Part shown: piece by piece, positions 14,309 through 23,194 of the stretch | How the letters are laid out: each line of letters starts with the position of its first letter | Numbering within the stretch: position 1 is the first letter of the stretch | Assembly (NCBI GenBank): GCA_902766525.1 | Contig: CACXDX010000132.1 | Location: 1-31,447, forward strand | Reading direction: 5' to 3' | Source of the DNA: an uncultured Bacillota bacterium | GTDB taxonomy: Bacteria > Bacillota > Dehalobacteriia > UBA7702 | DNA: 31,447 nucleotides | Position numbers and translations under genes: made by a program | The notes under the pieces: model-generated | Told to the model about the DNA's origin: nothing | The model's database searches: none | What the model saw: only the letters and a program-made list of their open reading frames with translations

Positions 14309-15803
14309 ATTTTTTGTCAATCACTTTAAAAAGAAGCAGTAAAATAACATAAACGAAGAGAAAACAACATGCGGACGGCACGAGAATGATTAAATCATTG
14401 AGGCTGATCCGCATGATTTCATTTTCCGTCATGATCATGGCGATATAAGCGAATGCGGAGATAATCAACGGTAAAATATAGATTTTAAAAAAGGGAACAT
14501 GAAAACCGGATATTTTTTTAAGATAGAGATAGTTGATGATAAAAAGGATAGAATCATCGAAGAGGAAAACAAAAATCAAAATCTGCGGTGAAAAAGAGGT
14601 ATGATAATCTGCGAAACAGAGCGCGGAAAGGTAAAGTATCCCCGTTAAAAAATAGTGAAGAAGCAATCTTGAAAAACGATTCATTCCCTGTAAAATACCG
14701 GTCAGGGGCTGCTGCATATAAATAAAGATACCGCCCAAAGCGAGCAGGGAAAGAAGCGGACCCGCTTCTTTCGACGCAAATAATATTTCGCAGATCGTAT
14801 CGGCATAGTGATAAAGAAGAATCAAAATGGGAACCGTAATCAGATAAGTGAAGGACAAACTGTATTCGATTTGCTGATTGCGGATTTCATCCAAACGGTT
14901 GGCGTCAGCGGCGGCGATGGCCGGCATTAGAGGTGTTGTCAGTGCTCCGGTAATGACGGAAGGCAGATGCAATACGGAAACGGCAACACCGATGAAAAGG
15001 CCGTAAAAAGCGGTTGCCTCCGGCAAGGATGCTCCGTGCCGGATCAATGCTTCGGGAATCAAAATGGCCTGTATCGCGGGAACCATGGTAAGAATCAAAC
15101 GGCTGACAGTGATCGGTATTCCGGTTCGGATCATGGTGAACGCCTTTTTTCTTTTGAATTTTCCCACCGCTTCGCCACATATTTTACGATAGCGTCGTAA
15201 AAGAAAGAGTCCTCCTCCGCTTTCGGCAAAAAATGATGATACGGAAAAACCGATCAATACAACGGCCAAAGCGTATCCGTTTCTTTGCAGAAATAAAATG
15301 AGGCCGACACCGCAGAGGATGCGGATGGATTGTTCGACGACCTGACTTTTACCGATACGGGATACAAGTTGCATACCTTGAAAGAAGCCGCGCAAAGATG
15401 AGAAACCCGATATCAATACGATCGTGGGAATCAGAGCAAGAAAGCAGGGTTTTACGCGGTCATCCGAAAAAATCGCATTCGCATAAAAGGGGAAGAAAAT
15501 ATAAGCGATAAGCACAACCAGGCAGCTGCAGCATAATAAGATAACGGAACCTGTTTTAACGATATCGTTGATATTTTTTAAATCTTTTTCGGCACTGATA
15601 AGATTCGATATTACCGGCGGGATACCGAGAGAAGCAACAACCAAAAGAAAATTAAAAAAAGGGGACATCAATTCGGTCAATCCCAGGCCTTCGGCGCCGA
15701 TAATGCGGATCAAAACAGCTCTGTAAAGGACGCTCATGATTTTTACCGTGAAATTGGTGACGATCAATACAGCCGTTCCGAATAATATGGATTCTTTCTT
15801 CAA
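14259..15803 (-). CDS. SpoVB-like polysaccharide/lipid flippase (MATE/PST family)
   Basis: A 514-residue protein with about 14 membrane segments, belonging to the multidrug/oligosaccharidyl-lipid exporter group. The N-terminal FGTAVLIVTNFTVKIMSVLYRAVL...GAEGLGL pattern and the later FSSLRGFFQGMQ and GILQGMNR motifs are typical of SpoVB/YtgP proteins. These are linked to spore cortex or lipid-II-type flipping. The start is TTG at 15803 with GGTGA about 7 bases upstream. The 3' end overlaps surE. Assignment to SpoVB rather than a vegetative YtgP/MurJ-type relative is uncertain; the two other sporulation genes nearby make it attractive. No promoter is clear enough to call. Confidence 0.85.
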   Translation of the reverse strand: MKKESILFGTAVLIVTNFTVKIMSVLYRAVLIRIIGAEGLGLTELMSPFFNFLLVVASLGIPPVISNLISAEKDLKNINDIVKTGSVILLCCSCLVVLIAYIFFPFYANAIFSDDRVKPCFLALIPTIVLISGFSSLRGFFQGMQLVSRIGKSQVVEQSIRILCGVGLILFLQRNGYALAVVLIGFSVSSFFAESGGGLFLLRRYRKICGEAVGKFKRKKAFTMIRTGIPITVSRLILTMVPAIQAILIPEALIRHGASLPEATAFYGLFIGVAVSVLHLPSVITGALTTPLMPAIAAADANRLDEIRNQQIEYSLSFTYLITVPILILLYHYADTICEILFASKEAGPLLSLLALGGIFIYMQQPLTGILQGMNRFSRLLLHYFLTGILYLSALCFADYHTSFSPQILIFVFLFDDSILFIINYLYLKKISGFHVPFFKIYILPLIISAFAYIAMIMTENEIMRISLNDLIILVPSACCFLFVYVILLLLFKVIDKKFILNLLFSRERRKNRQ

Positions 15804-15937
15804 TATTTTTCACCGATTCATGATACGATTTTTCCGAAAAATATATACGAAAAAACTTTTGGAAATAGAGAGGATTTTAGCAATAAATAGCAAATATATA
15901 AGGTGGAAGTTTTGCATTTAAGCTTAGGAGGTTCAGT

Positions 15938-17968
15938 ATGAAAGTCTATCCGTCTGATAAAATCAGAAACGTTGTTTTAGTTGGTCATCAAGGTACAGGG
16001 AAAACCACAGTGGCGGAAAGTATGATTTACAATACCGGTGCTCTTTCCCGTCTCGGCAAAGTTGACGAGGGCAACAGCGTTTCCGATTATCTTCCCGAAG
16101 AAGTTAAAAAGAAAATCTCGATCAGTACGTCTTTAATGGCGTTTGAACATAAAGATTATAAAATCAATCTGTTGGATACTCCGGGATTTATGGATTTTTA
16201 CGGTGATGTGAAAGGCTGCTTGCGTATTGCGGATAATCTTTTGATGGTTGTTGACGCCGTTTCCGGCGCTCAGGTCAGTACGGAGCTGATCTGGGAAGAA
16301 GCAGACAAAAGAAAAACCCCGCGCTTTGTTTTGATCAATAAAATGGATCGTGAAAACGCCGATTTCGGTAAAGCCCTCGAATCGCTGAAAAATGTCCTTT
16401 CCATGGATATCGTTCCCGTTGTTATTCCGATCGGCGCCGGTGAGACCTTCAGCGGTGTGGTTGACTTGATCGAAATGAAGGCCTACAGTTACGAAAACGG
16501 TAAGGCTAAAGAAATGGATATTCCCGCCGATATGGAAGATGAAGCGGAATCCTATCGTGAAGCTTTGATGGAATCCGCCGCGGCCGGCGACGATGATATC
16601 ATGGAAAAATATCTCGATACGTTGGAGCTTGATAACGACGAAATCATCAAAGGCTTGCGGGGCGGTGTTAAAAACGGTGAGGTTGCTCCCGTTTTTGCCT
16701 GCGGCGCTTATACGAATATCGGTATCGATAAGGTTGTTGACGCTGTTTGCACCTACGGTCCCGATCCCATCAGCGCTTCCGAAGAAACGGATCCCGACGC
16801 TCCCTTCGCGGCTCTTGTATTTAAGACCATGACCGACCCCTATGTCGGTAAAATCAGTTTCTTTAAAGTTATCCGGGGCAGCTTCAAGACGGAAGGCGTT
16901 GTTTATAACAGCAGCAAAGAAGCGGATGAAAAAATCAGCTCCGGCGGAACCATGATGGGTAAAACTCAGGTCGCTGTCAATGAGTTCAAAACCGGCGATA
17001 TCGGTATGCTGGCAAAAATGCCGAAAGCCGGCAGCGGCGATACCCTTTGCATGAAAGGTGATAACATCGTTTTGGAAGGAATCGAATATCCCGTTCCCAC
17101 TTTGACGATTGCCATCGCGCCGAAATCCAAAGCCGACGGAGATAAGCTCGGTAATGCGCTTTCCCGTCTTTTGGAAGAAGATCCCACGCTCCATCTGGAA
17201 AAAAATAAGGAAACAAAACAAACACTTCTTACCGGTCTCGGTGAAGCTCACGTCGGTATTGTGATTGAACGTCTGTCCAAGAAATTCGGCGTGGAAGTTG
17301 AAAAAGAACCGGTTAAGGTTCCTTACAGAGAATCCATTCGCGGTTCCGCAACGGATATCCGCGGCCGTCACAAGAAACAGTCCGGCGGTCACGGTCAATT
17401 CGGTGATATCGTTGTTGACATGGGATATTGTCCCGACAGCGAATTCGAATTTACCGAAACGATCTTCGGCGGTTCCGTTCCCAAGAATTATATCCCCGCT
17501 GTTGAAAAAGGTTTCCGTGAAGCCATGGAAGAAGGGATTCTCGCCGGTTATCCCGTAACCAATATCAAAGTGAACTTGAAAGACGGTTCCTATCATCCTG
17601 TTGACTCCTCGGAAATGGCTTTTAAAATTGCTGCTTCTCTCGCCTTTAAACAAGGTTGTGAAAAGGCCAAACCCATTCTCCTCGAACCCTTCATGGATGT
17701 TGAAGTTCTCGTTCCCGATCAATTCATGGGCGATATCATGGGTGATATGAACACCCGTCGCGGGCGTGTTCTCGGCATGGAAAAATCCGGTAATATCCAG
17801 TGCATCAAAGCGCAGGCTCCGCTTTCGGAAATGTATACCTACGCCATCGACCTTCGTTCCATGACTCAAGGGAGAGGTTCCTTTACGATGAAGTTTTTCG
17901 ATTATGAAGAATTACCTCAGAATCTCACTGATAAGGTCGTTGCCGCGGCAAAGGCCGAAAAAGAATGA
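15938..17968 (+). CDS. EF-G-2-type translation-factor GTPase
   Basis: A 676-residue relative of elongation factor G with all five EF-G domains in order. The G domain has GHQGTGKTT (16-24), DTPG (80-83) and NKMD. Where standard EF-G has DTPGHVDF, this protein has DTPGFMDF, so the catalytic histidine is Phe84; EF-G-2 paralogues such as that of Thermus also lack this His. Domain IV shows SGGHGQFGDIVVDMGY, and domain V PFMDVEVLVPDQFMGDIMGDMNTRRGR. It is probably a second, specialised factor; the main fusA is expected elsewhere with the ribosomal protein genes. AGGAGG lies 6 bases before the ATG. It is a single gene ended by a terminator. Confidence 0.92.
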   Translation: MKVYPSDKIRNVVLVGHQGTGKTTVAESMIYNTGALSRLGKVDEGNSVSDYLPEEVKKKISISTSLMAFEHKDYKINLLDTPGFMDFYGDVKGCLRIADNLLMVVDAVSGAQVSTELIWEEADKRKTPRFVLINKMDRENADFGKALESLKNVLSMDIVPVVIPIGAGETFSGVVDLIEMKAYSYENGKAKEMDIPADMEDEAESYREALMESAAAGDDDIMEKYLDTLELDNDEIIKGLRGGVKNGEVAPVFACGAYTNIGIDKVVDAVCTYGPDPISASEETDPDAPFAALVFKTMTDPYVGKISFFKVIRGSFKTEGVVYNSSKEADEKISSGGTMMGKTQVAVNEFKTGDIGMLAKMPKAGSGDTLCMKGDNIVLEGIEYPVPTLTIAIAPKSKADGDKLGNALSRLLEEDPTLHLEKNKETKQTLLTGLGEAHVGIVIERLSKKFGVEVEKEPVKVPYRESIRGSATDIRGRHKKQSGGHGQFGDIVVDMGYCPDSEFEFTETIFGGSVPKNYIPAVEKGFREAMEEGILAGYPVTNIKVNLKDGSYHPVDSSEMAFKIAASLAFKQGCEKAKPILLEPFMDVEVLVPDQFMGDIMGDMNTRRGRVLGMEKSGNIQCIKAQAPLSEMYTYAIDLRSMTQGRGSFTMKFFDYEELPQNLTDKVVAAAKAEKE

Positions 17969-17991
17969 GCTAAATTTTAAAAAATAAATAT

Positions 17992-18026
17992 AAAATACCA
18001 TTCGTGTAAACGAATGGTATTTTTTT
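17992..18026 (+). terminator. Rho-independent terminator after the EF-G-like gene
   Basis: ATACCATTCG pairs perfectly with CGAATGGTAT around TGTAAA and is followed by six T's. Confidence 0.9.
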
Positions 18027-18086
18027 CTGTCATCGATCGTTTTCTTTATCATAGAATGGTAAAAAAATCAAAGGAGCGCTTATTAT

Positions 18087-18797
18087 ATGGGATTAGCGCA
18101 GGTTATTTTAATCGGAGCTTTGGCGGGACTTGCCACGGCGGCGGGAGGTTTGATCGCCGGATTATTGCCAATCGCAAATGAAAAATGTTTTTCCGCGGTT
18201 TTCGGTTTTGCCGGCGGTGTTATGCTGGGTTTATCTCTTTTCCAGCTGATGCCTGAAGGCTATTTTTTCGCCCGGGGTGTCACCGCGGTCTGCATCGGTT
18301 TTATCATCGGAATCGGTATAATTGCTCTTTTAAGTACTTTGCTGAACGGCAGGGGAATAAATGAAAATGAAATAAACCATGACTATAAAAAAACAGGTTT
18401 AATCATTGCGCTGGCGCTGGCTCTGCATAATTTTCCCGAAGGGATTGCGATCGGTGTCGGTTTTGCCGGCGGTAATAATCTGGGATTTTTGATCGCCATG
18501 GCCATGTTTTTGCATAATGTACCCGAAGGGATCGGTATAGGGGCTCCTTTAAAGAAAGGCGGATCAAATTTCGCATATATTCTTTTACTGACAACCATAA
18601 CAGGGCTGGTGACACCGTGCGGCACGGCTTTGGGTTGGCTGATCGGCCGGATTTCCATGTCGGTCCTGGCCGCTTCGATGGGAATGGCCGCGGGAGCTAT
18701 GGTCTTTGTATCTTTGACAAAACTCTTAAAATACCGTGATTCCTGGAACAATCTCGGCGCATTTTGCGGAATTCTTCTGACCTTTATCATTGCCTGA
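18087..18797 (+). CDS. ZIP-family divalent metal transporter
   Basis: A 236-residue inner-membrane protein with about eight hydrophobic segments. The two metal-site helices are clear: ALHNFPEGIAIGVGF and FLHNVPEGIGIGAPL, the HNxPEG signatures of ZIP (ZupT-like) importers of zinc, iron or other divalent metals. The cytoplasmic loop after the third helix (about 88-101) is short, with one histidine. AAAGGAG precedes the ATG. It is flanked by the terminator of the EF-G-like gene upstream and an AT-rich gap downstream, with no hairpin terminator visible after it. Substrate cannot be told from sequence. Confidence 0.92.
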   Translation: MGLAQVILIGALAGLATAAGGLIAGLLPIANEKCFSAVFGFAGGVMLGLSLFQLMPEGYFFARGVTAVCIGFIIGIGIIALLSTLLNGRGINENEINHDYKKTGLIIALALALHNFPEGIAIGVGFAGGNNLGFLIAMAMFLHNVPEGIGIGAPLKKGGSNFAYILLLTTITGLVTPCGTALGWLIGRISMSVLAASMGMAAGAMVFVSLTKLLKYRDSWNNLGAFCGILLTFIIA

Positions 18798-18887
18798 AAA
18801 AACAGATATAATTTTTATTAATATAGTTTAATATTTATACTTTATGATTTTGCCTTTGATTTTTTTATTTATTTTTTCATTATACTG

Positions 18888-18896
18888 TGATATAAT
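18888..18896 (+). promoter_or_regulatory. Extended -10 promoter for the amidohydrolase-pyc-sdh operon
   Basis: TGATATAAT (TGn plus TATAAT at 18891-18896) lies in a T-rich gap. Transcription would begin near 18903, so the in-frame ATG at 18900 could not be used, supporting the start at 18936. The -35 region is poor. Confidence 0.5.
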
Positions 18897-18935
18897 AATA
18901 TGAATAATTACTTTAACACAGTTGAAGGTGAAAAC

Positions 18936-19748
18936 ATGAAATTAATTGATATGCATTGTCATGTTTTTCCCGATCAGATTGCCGCTCATGCCATCAATAC
19001 ATTGACTCAAAACTGTGATTATAACCCTGAAGTCAATGCGACGCTTGAGGAAACAATCAGGATTCAGAAGGAGTGGGGATGCAGACAATTTGTGATGCTC
19101 GATATTGCTACATCGCCGCAATCCGTTCCGACGGTCAATGATTTCCTGATCGAACATAATGACAATAAACATATTTTTTCTTTCGGAACGATCCATCCCG
19201 AATACCGATTTTTCAAGGAAGAATTGGCTCGTCTTGAAGAAAACGGCATCAAAGGCATCAAGTTTCATCCCGGTTATCAAAACTTTATTATGGATGACCC
19301 GAAAATGTTTCCGATTTATGACGAAATATTCAAAAGAAATATGATGATCCTTTTTCATTCCGGTTTTGATCCTGCTTACGCCGATGTTGACTGGTGCGCG
19401 CCGAAAAGAGCAAAAACGCTTCTTCGCACCTTTAGAAAAGGAAGGATTATTCTGGCCCATATGGGGAATTGTCTCGGCAGTGATGAAGTGATGAGATACC
19501 TTATCGGTGAGGATGTATATTTTGATGTATCCATGGCCTATCTGCATATGGGTAAAATGAAAATGGAATTGTTGATTAAAGCGCATGGTCCCGATCATTT
19601 TCTTTACGCTACGGATTGTCCCTGGAGTTCCGGATTAAAGACTCAGGAAACCATCGCATCAATGAATCTGCTTGAAAGGGATAAAGAAAAAATCTTTTAT
19701 AAAAACGCAGCCCGTATATTGGATATTGATGAAAGGGAGGTTGAATAA
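18936..19748 (+). CDS. Amidohydrolase_2 family metal-dependent hydrolase
   Basis: A TIM-barrel metal hydrolase of 270 residues from the ACMSD/amidohydrolase-2 group. Metal ligands fit: DMHCHV (His7 and His9), a middle IKGIKFHPGYQ, a later IILAHMGN, and YATDCPWSS with the catalytic Asp. The substrate is unknown; hydrolases and decarboxylases share this fold. The start at 18936 is preferred over 18900 because GAAGGTG lies 5 bases before it and MKLIDMHCHV is the usual family N-terminus. The stop codon directly abuts the pyc start (TAAATG), so it leads a co-transcribed group with pyruvate carboxylase. Confidence 0.9.
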   Translation: MKLIDMHCHVFPDQIAAHAINTLTQNCDYNPEVNATLEETIRIQKEWGCRQFVMLDIATSPQSVPTVNDFLIEHNDNKHIFSFGTIHPEYRFFKEELARLEENGIKGIKFHPGYQNFIMDDPKMFPIYDEIFKRNMMILFHSGFDPAYADVDWCAPKRAKTLLRTFRKGRIILAHMGNCLGSDEVMRYLIGEDVYFDVSMAYLHMGKMKMELLIKAHGPDHFLYATDCPWSSGLKTQETIASMNLLERDKEKIFYKNAARILDIDEREVE

Positions 19749-22700
19749 ATGAAAAAAATTAATCGTTTGCTTGTTGCTAACCGCGGTGAGATCGCTATTC
19801 GTATTTTTCGCGCGGCCCATGATTTATCCATGAGTACCGTTGGCGTCTATTCCAACGAAGATAAATATAATCTGTTTCGTATGAAAGCGGATGAAGCTTA
19901 TTTGCTCGGTGAAAAAAACGGCCCTCTTGCCGCTTATCTTGATATTGACCTTATTATTCATCTTGCCAAGAAGAAGGAAGTCGATGCCATCCATCCCGGA
20001 TACGGTTTCCTTTCCGAAAACGCGGATTTTGCCCGTGCCTGTGAAAGGGAAGGCATCCTTTTTGTCGGTCCGCCTTCCACCGTTCTCGAACAAATGGGTG
20101 ATAAGATCAAAGCCAAAGAAATTGCCAAGCGCTGCAATGTTCAGACGATTCCCGGCAGTGAAAAACCGATTCGGGACGTTGAAGAAGCCAAGAAACTGGC
20201 AAAAGAATTCGGCCTTCCCGTTATTTTAAAAGCTGCCGCCGGCGGCGGCGGACGCGGTATGCGCTTGATTGAAAATGAAGATGAAATCGAGGACGCTTTC
20301 GCAATGGTAAAAGGCGAAGCAGGCAAGGCATTCGGCAATGATGATATTTTTATGGAAAAATTCCTCGTTAATCCGAAGCACATCGAAGTCCAGATCCTCG
20401 CGGACAAATACGGAAATGTTGTTCATCTTTTTGAAAGAGATTGCTCCGTTCAGCGCCGTTATCAGAAGGTTGTAGAATATGCTCCCGCTTTTTCCGTTGA
20501 CCCCGATGTTTTGGATAAACTGCATCGTGACGCTGTTAAAATCGCGAAAGAAGTGGGATATGTCAACGCCGGTACCGTTGAATTCCTTGTTGACAAAGAC
20601 GGCAATCACTATTTTATTGAAATGAATCCCCGTATTCAGGTCGAGCATACCGTAACGGAAATGGTGACCGGCATCGATATCGTGCAGACTCAGCTAATGA
20701 TTGCCGAAGGACTCCCTCTTGATTCTCCGGAAATCGATCTGAAATCCCAGGATGATATTCATGTTAACGGTTATTCGATTCAATGTCGTCTGACAACGGA
20801 AGATCCCAATAATAATTTTGCTCCGGATTATGGGAAAATTACCACATATCGAAGCGGCGGCGGATTCGGTGTTCGTCTTGATGCGGGCAATGCCTATTCC
20901 GGTGCGGAAATTTCTCCTTATTACGACAGTTTGCTTGTTAAAATTACGACCCATGACCGTACCTTCCTGGGGGCGATCCGTAAAGCGCTGCGTTCCATCG
21001 GAGAGATCAGAGTTCGCGGTGTTAAAACGAACAGCGCGTTTTTATCGAATATTCTTCGTCATGAAGTCTTTTCCTCGGGTATGGCCTATACGAAATTTAT
21101 TGATCAGACGCCCGAGCTTTTTGAAATCGATCTGCCCCGTGACCGCGGTACGAAGATTCTGAAATTCCTGGCCAATAAAGCCGTAAACGAGGATCATAAC
21201 AAGACAGCTGATTTTGAAATGCCTCGTGTTCCCAAAAAACATCATGACGCGCCGAAAGAAGGGTTAAAATATCTCCTTGATGATCTCGGTCCGGACAAAT
21301 TCAAAGATTGGATCCTTGATCAAAAGAAGCTTCTGATTACGGATACGACTTTCCGTGATGCTCATCAATCGCTTTTGGCCACGCGAGTCCGCAATCACGA
21401 TCTTTACCGTATTGCCAAAGGTACCGCCTATAATATCAAAGATGCTTTTTCCATGGAAATGTGGGGCGGCGCCACATTTGACGTCGCATATCGCTTTCTC
21501 CATGAATCCCCCTGGGAACGTCTGGATAAACTCCGCAAAAAAATTCCGAATATTCCTTTCCAGATGCTTTTGCGCGGCGCCAATGCCGTCGGTTATACGA
21601 ATTATCCCGATAACCTGATTCGTGAATTCATTCGCGAAAGCGCCGAAAGCGGCATCGATATCTTTCGTATTTTTGACTCCTTGAACTGGCTCCCCGGCAT
21701 GGATCTGGCTATTGATGAAGTATTGAAATGCGGAAAAATCGCTGAAGGTACGATTTGCTATACCGGTGATATTCTCGATCCGAATCAGGAAAAATATAAT
21801 TTAAAATATTATGTTGATCTTGCCAAGGAATTGGAAAAACGTGGAATTCAGATTCTGGCGATTAAGGATATGTCAGGTCTGTTAAAACCTTATGCAGCCA
21901 AAGAACTTGTTTCTGCGTTAAAGAATGAGCTCTCTATACCGGTTCATCTGCATACTCACGATACCAGCGGGAATCAGATCGCCACTTTGTTGATGGCATC
22001 CGAAGCCGGTGTGGATATTGTTGATACGGCAATCAGCAGCCTTTCTTCTCTGACAAGCCAGCCGTCGATGAATTCTCTTGTCGCGGCTCTCAGCGGACAG
22101 GAACGCGATCCCGGATTTGATCTCGATGATCTTCAGCAGCTTACCGATTATTGGGAAGATGTTCGTCCCTATTATCATCGTTTTGAAGGCGGAATTAAAA
22201 ATCCGGCTGTTGATATATATCGCTATGAAATTCCCGGCGGACAGTATACCAATTTAAAACCACAGGTAGAAAGTCTCGGTCTCGGTCACCGCTTTACCGA
22301 AGTAAAAGAAAAATATAAAGAAGTCAATGAAATTTTAGGTGATATCGTAAAAGTCACGCCTTCTTCCAAAATGGTCGGCGATCTTGCCATTTTTATGGTA
22401 CAAAATAATTTAACGAAGGAAAACATCGTGGAAAAAGCCGCTCAGCTTAATTTTCCCGATTCCTCCATCAGTTATTTTTCCGGCATGATGGGGCAGCCTT
22501 TGGGCGGGTTCCCCAAAGATCTGCAAAAAGCCGTACTAAAAGGAATTGAACCGATTGATTGTCGTCCCGGCGAGCTTCTTCCGCCTGTTGATTTTGACGC
22601 CGTTATCGAAGATGTGAAAAAAATTACCGGCAACAGTGATTTGAATTATCACAGAGCGGCGATCAGCAGCTGTTTGTATCCGAAAGTTGTGGAAGAATAT

Positions 22701-23177
22701 TTACGTCACCGCGTAGAATACGATGATCTCAGTCACTTGGAAAGCCATGTATTCTTTGACGGTCTCGCGGCCGGTGAAATGACGGAAGTTGAGATCGAGC
22801 ATGGGAAGACTTTGATTATTAAGTTTGTCGGCCTCGGGGATCTCAATGATGACGGTACAAGAAACGTAATCTATGAATTAAACGGTATTCAGCGCCAGAT
22901 TACCGTCAAAGACCTCGATGCGGACAGCTGGGTAAAAGAAACCGTAATGGCTGATGAAAACAATCCCGGTGAAATTGCTTCCTCACTTCCCGGCGCCGTT
23001 TCCGCAATCCTTGTTGAAGTAGGGGATGAAGTTGAGGAAAATCAAACCATTGCTATGATCGAGGCAATGAAAATGGAAACCAATATCACTGCTTCCAAAG
23101 CAGGTATCGTGGAAAAAATATGCGTTCAACCCGGTGATACCGTTAAAGCCGGTGAATTGCTGCTGGTGATCAATTAA
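19749..23177 (+). CDS. pyc: Pyruvate carboxylase
   Basis: This biotin enzyme carboxylates pyruvate to oxaloacetate with ATP and bicarbonate. At 1142 residues it is the full single-chain form. The order is: biotin carboxylase (about 1-450) with ATP-grasp GGGGRGMR and EMNPRIQVEHTVTE; carboxyltransferase (about 525-800) with DTTFRDAHQSLLATR and a metal-site HLHTHDT; the PC tetramerisation region; and the biotin carrier with AMKMET, biotinyl Lys1108. GGGAGG precedes the ATG. It is embedded between the amidohydrolase and DUF1015 genes, upstream of sdhCAB, consistent with feeding oxaloacetate to the C4-dicarboxylate branch (fumarase at 2435-3833). Confidence 0.98.
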   Translation: MKKINRLLVANRGEIAIRIFRAAHDLSMSTVGVYSNEDKYNLFRMKADEAYLLGEKNGPLAAYLDIDLIIHLAKKKEVDAIHPGYGFLSENADFARACEREGILFVGPPSTVLEQMGDKIKAKEIAKRCNVQTIPGSEKPIRDVEEAKKLAKEFGLPVILKAAAGGGGRGMRLIENEDEIEDAFAMVKGEAGKAFGNDDIFMEKFLVNPKHIEVQILADKYGNVVHLFERDCSVQRRYQKVVEYAPAFSVDPDVLDKLHRDAVKIAKEVGYVNAGTVEFLVDKDGNHYFIEMNPRIQVEHTVTEMVTGIDIVQTQLMIAEGLPLDSPEIDLKSQDDIHVNGYSIQCRLTTEDPNNNFAPDYGKITTYRSGGGFGVRLDAGNAYSGAEISPYYDSLLVKITTHDRTFLGAIRKALRSIGEIRVRGVKTNSAFLSNILRHEVFSSGMAYTKFIDQTPELFEIDLPRDRGTKILKFLANKAVNEDHNKTADFEMPRVPKKHHDAPKEGLKYLLDDLGPDKFKDWILDQKKLLITDTTFRDAHQSLLATRVRNHDLYRIAKGTAYNIKDAFSMEMWGGATFDVAYRFLHESPWERLDKLRKKIPNIPFQMLLRGANAVGYTNYPDNLIREFIRESAESGIDIFRIFDSLNWLPGMDLAIDEVLKCGKIAEGTICYTGDILDPNQEKYNLKYYVDLAKELEKRGIQILAIKDMSGLLKPYAAKELVSALKNELSIPVHLHTHDTSGNQIATLLMASEAGVDIVDTAISSLSSLTSQPSMNSLVAALSGQERDPGFDLDDLQQLTDYWEDVRPYYHRFEGGIKNPAVDIYRYEIPGGQYTNLKPQVESLGLGHRFTEVKEKYKEVNEILGDIVKVTPSSKMVGDLAIFMVQNNLTKENIVEKAAQLNFPDSSISYFSGMMGQPLGGFPKDLQKAVLKGIEPIDCRPGELLPPVDFDAVIEDVKKITGNSDLNYHRAAISSCLYPKVVEEYLRHRVEYDDLSHLESHVFFDGLAAGEMTEVEIEHGKTLIIKFVGLGDLNDDGTRNVIYELNGIQRQITVKDLDADSWVKETVMADENNPGEIASSLPGAVSAILVEVGDEVEENQTIAMIEAMKMETNITASKAGIVEKICVQPGDTVKAGELLLVIN

Positions 23178-23194
23178 AAAAGGAGTATCGTTAA

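Noticed and set aside
16133..17869. A 578-codon open frame on the minus strand across the EF-G-like gene
   Set aside because: It is a mirror frame of a clearly conserved gene, with no ribosome-binding site and no recognisable protein; the bias comes from codon use on the other strand.
18050..18057. CATAGAAT before the ZIP transporter as a third sigma-E promoter
   Set aside because: No ATA-type -35 at the spacing seen for spoIVA and spoVM, and no sporulation link for the gene.
18900..18935. Upstream start ATG 18900 for the amidohydrolase
   Set aside because: It lies at the expected transcription start of the TATAAT promoter and lacks a ribosome-binding site; ATG 18936 has one and gives the family N-terminus.
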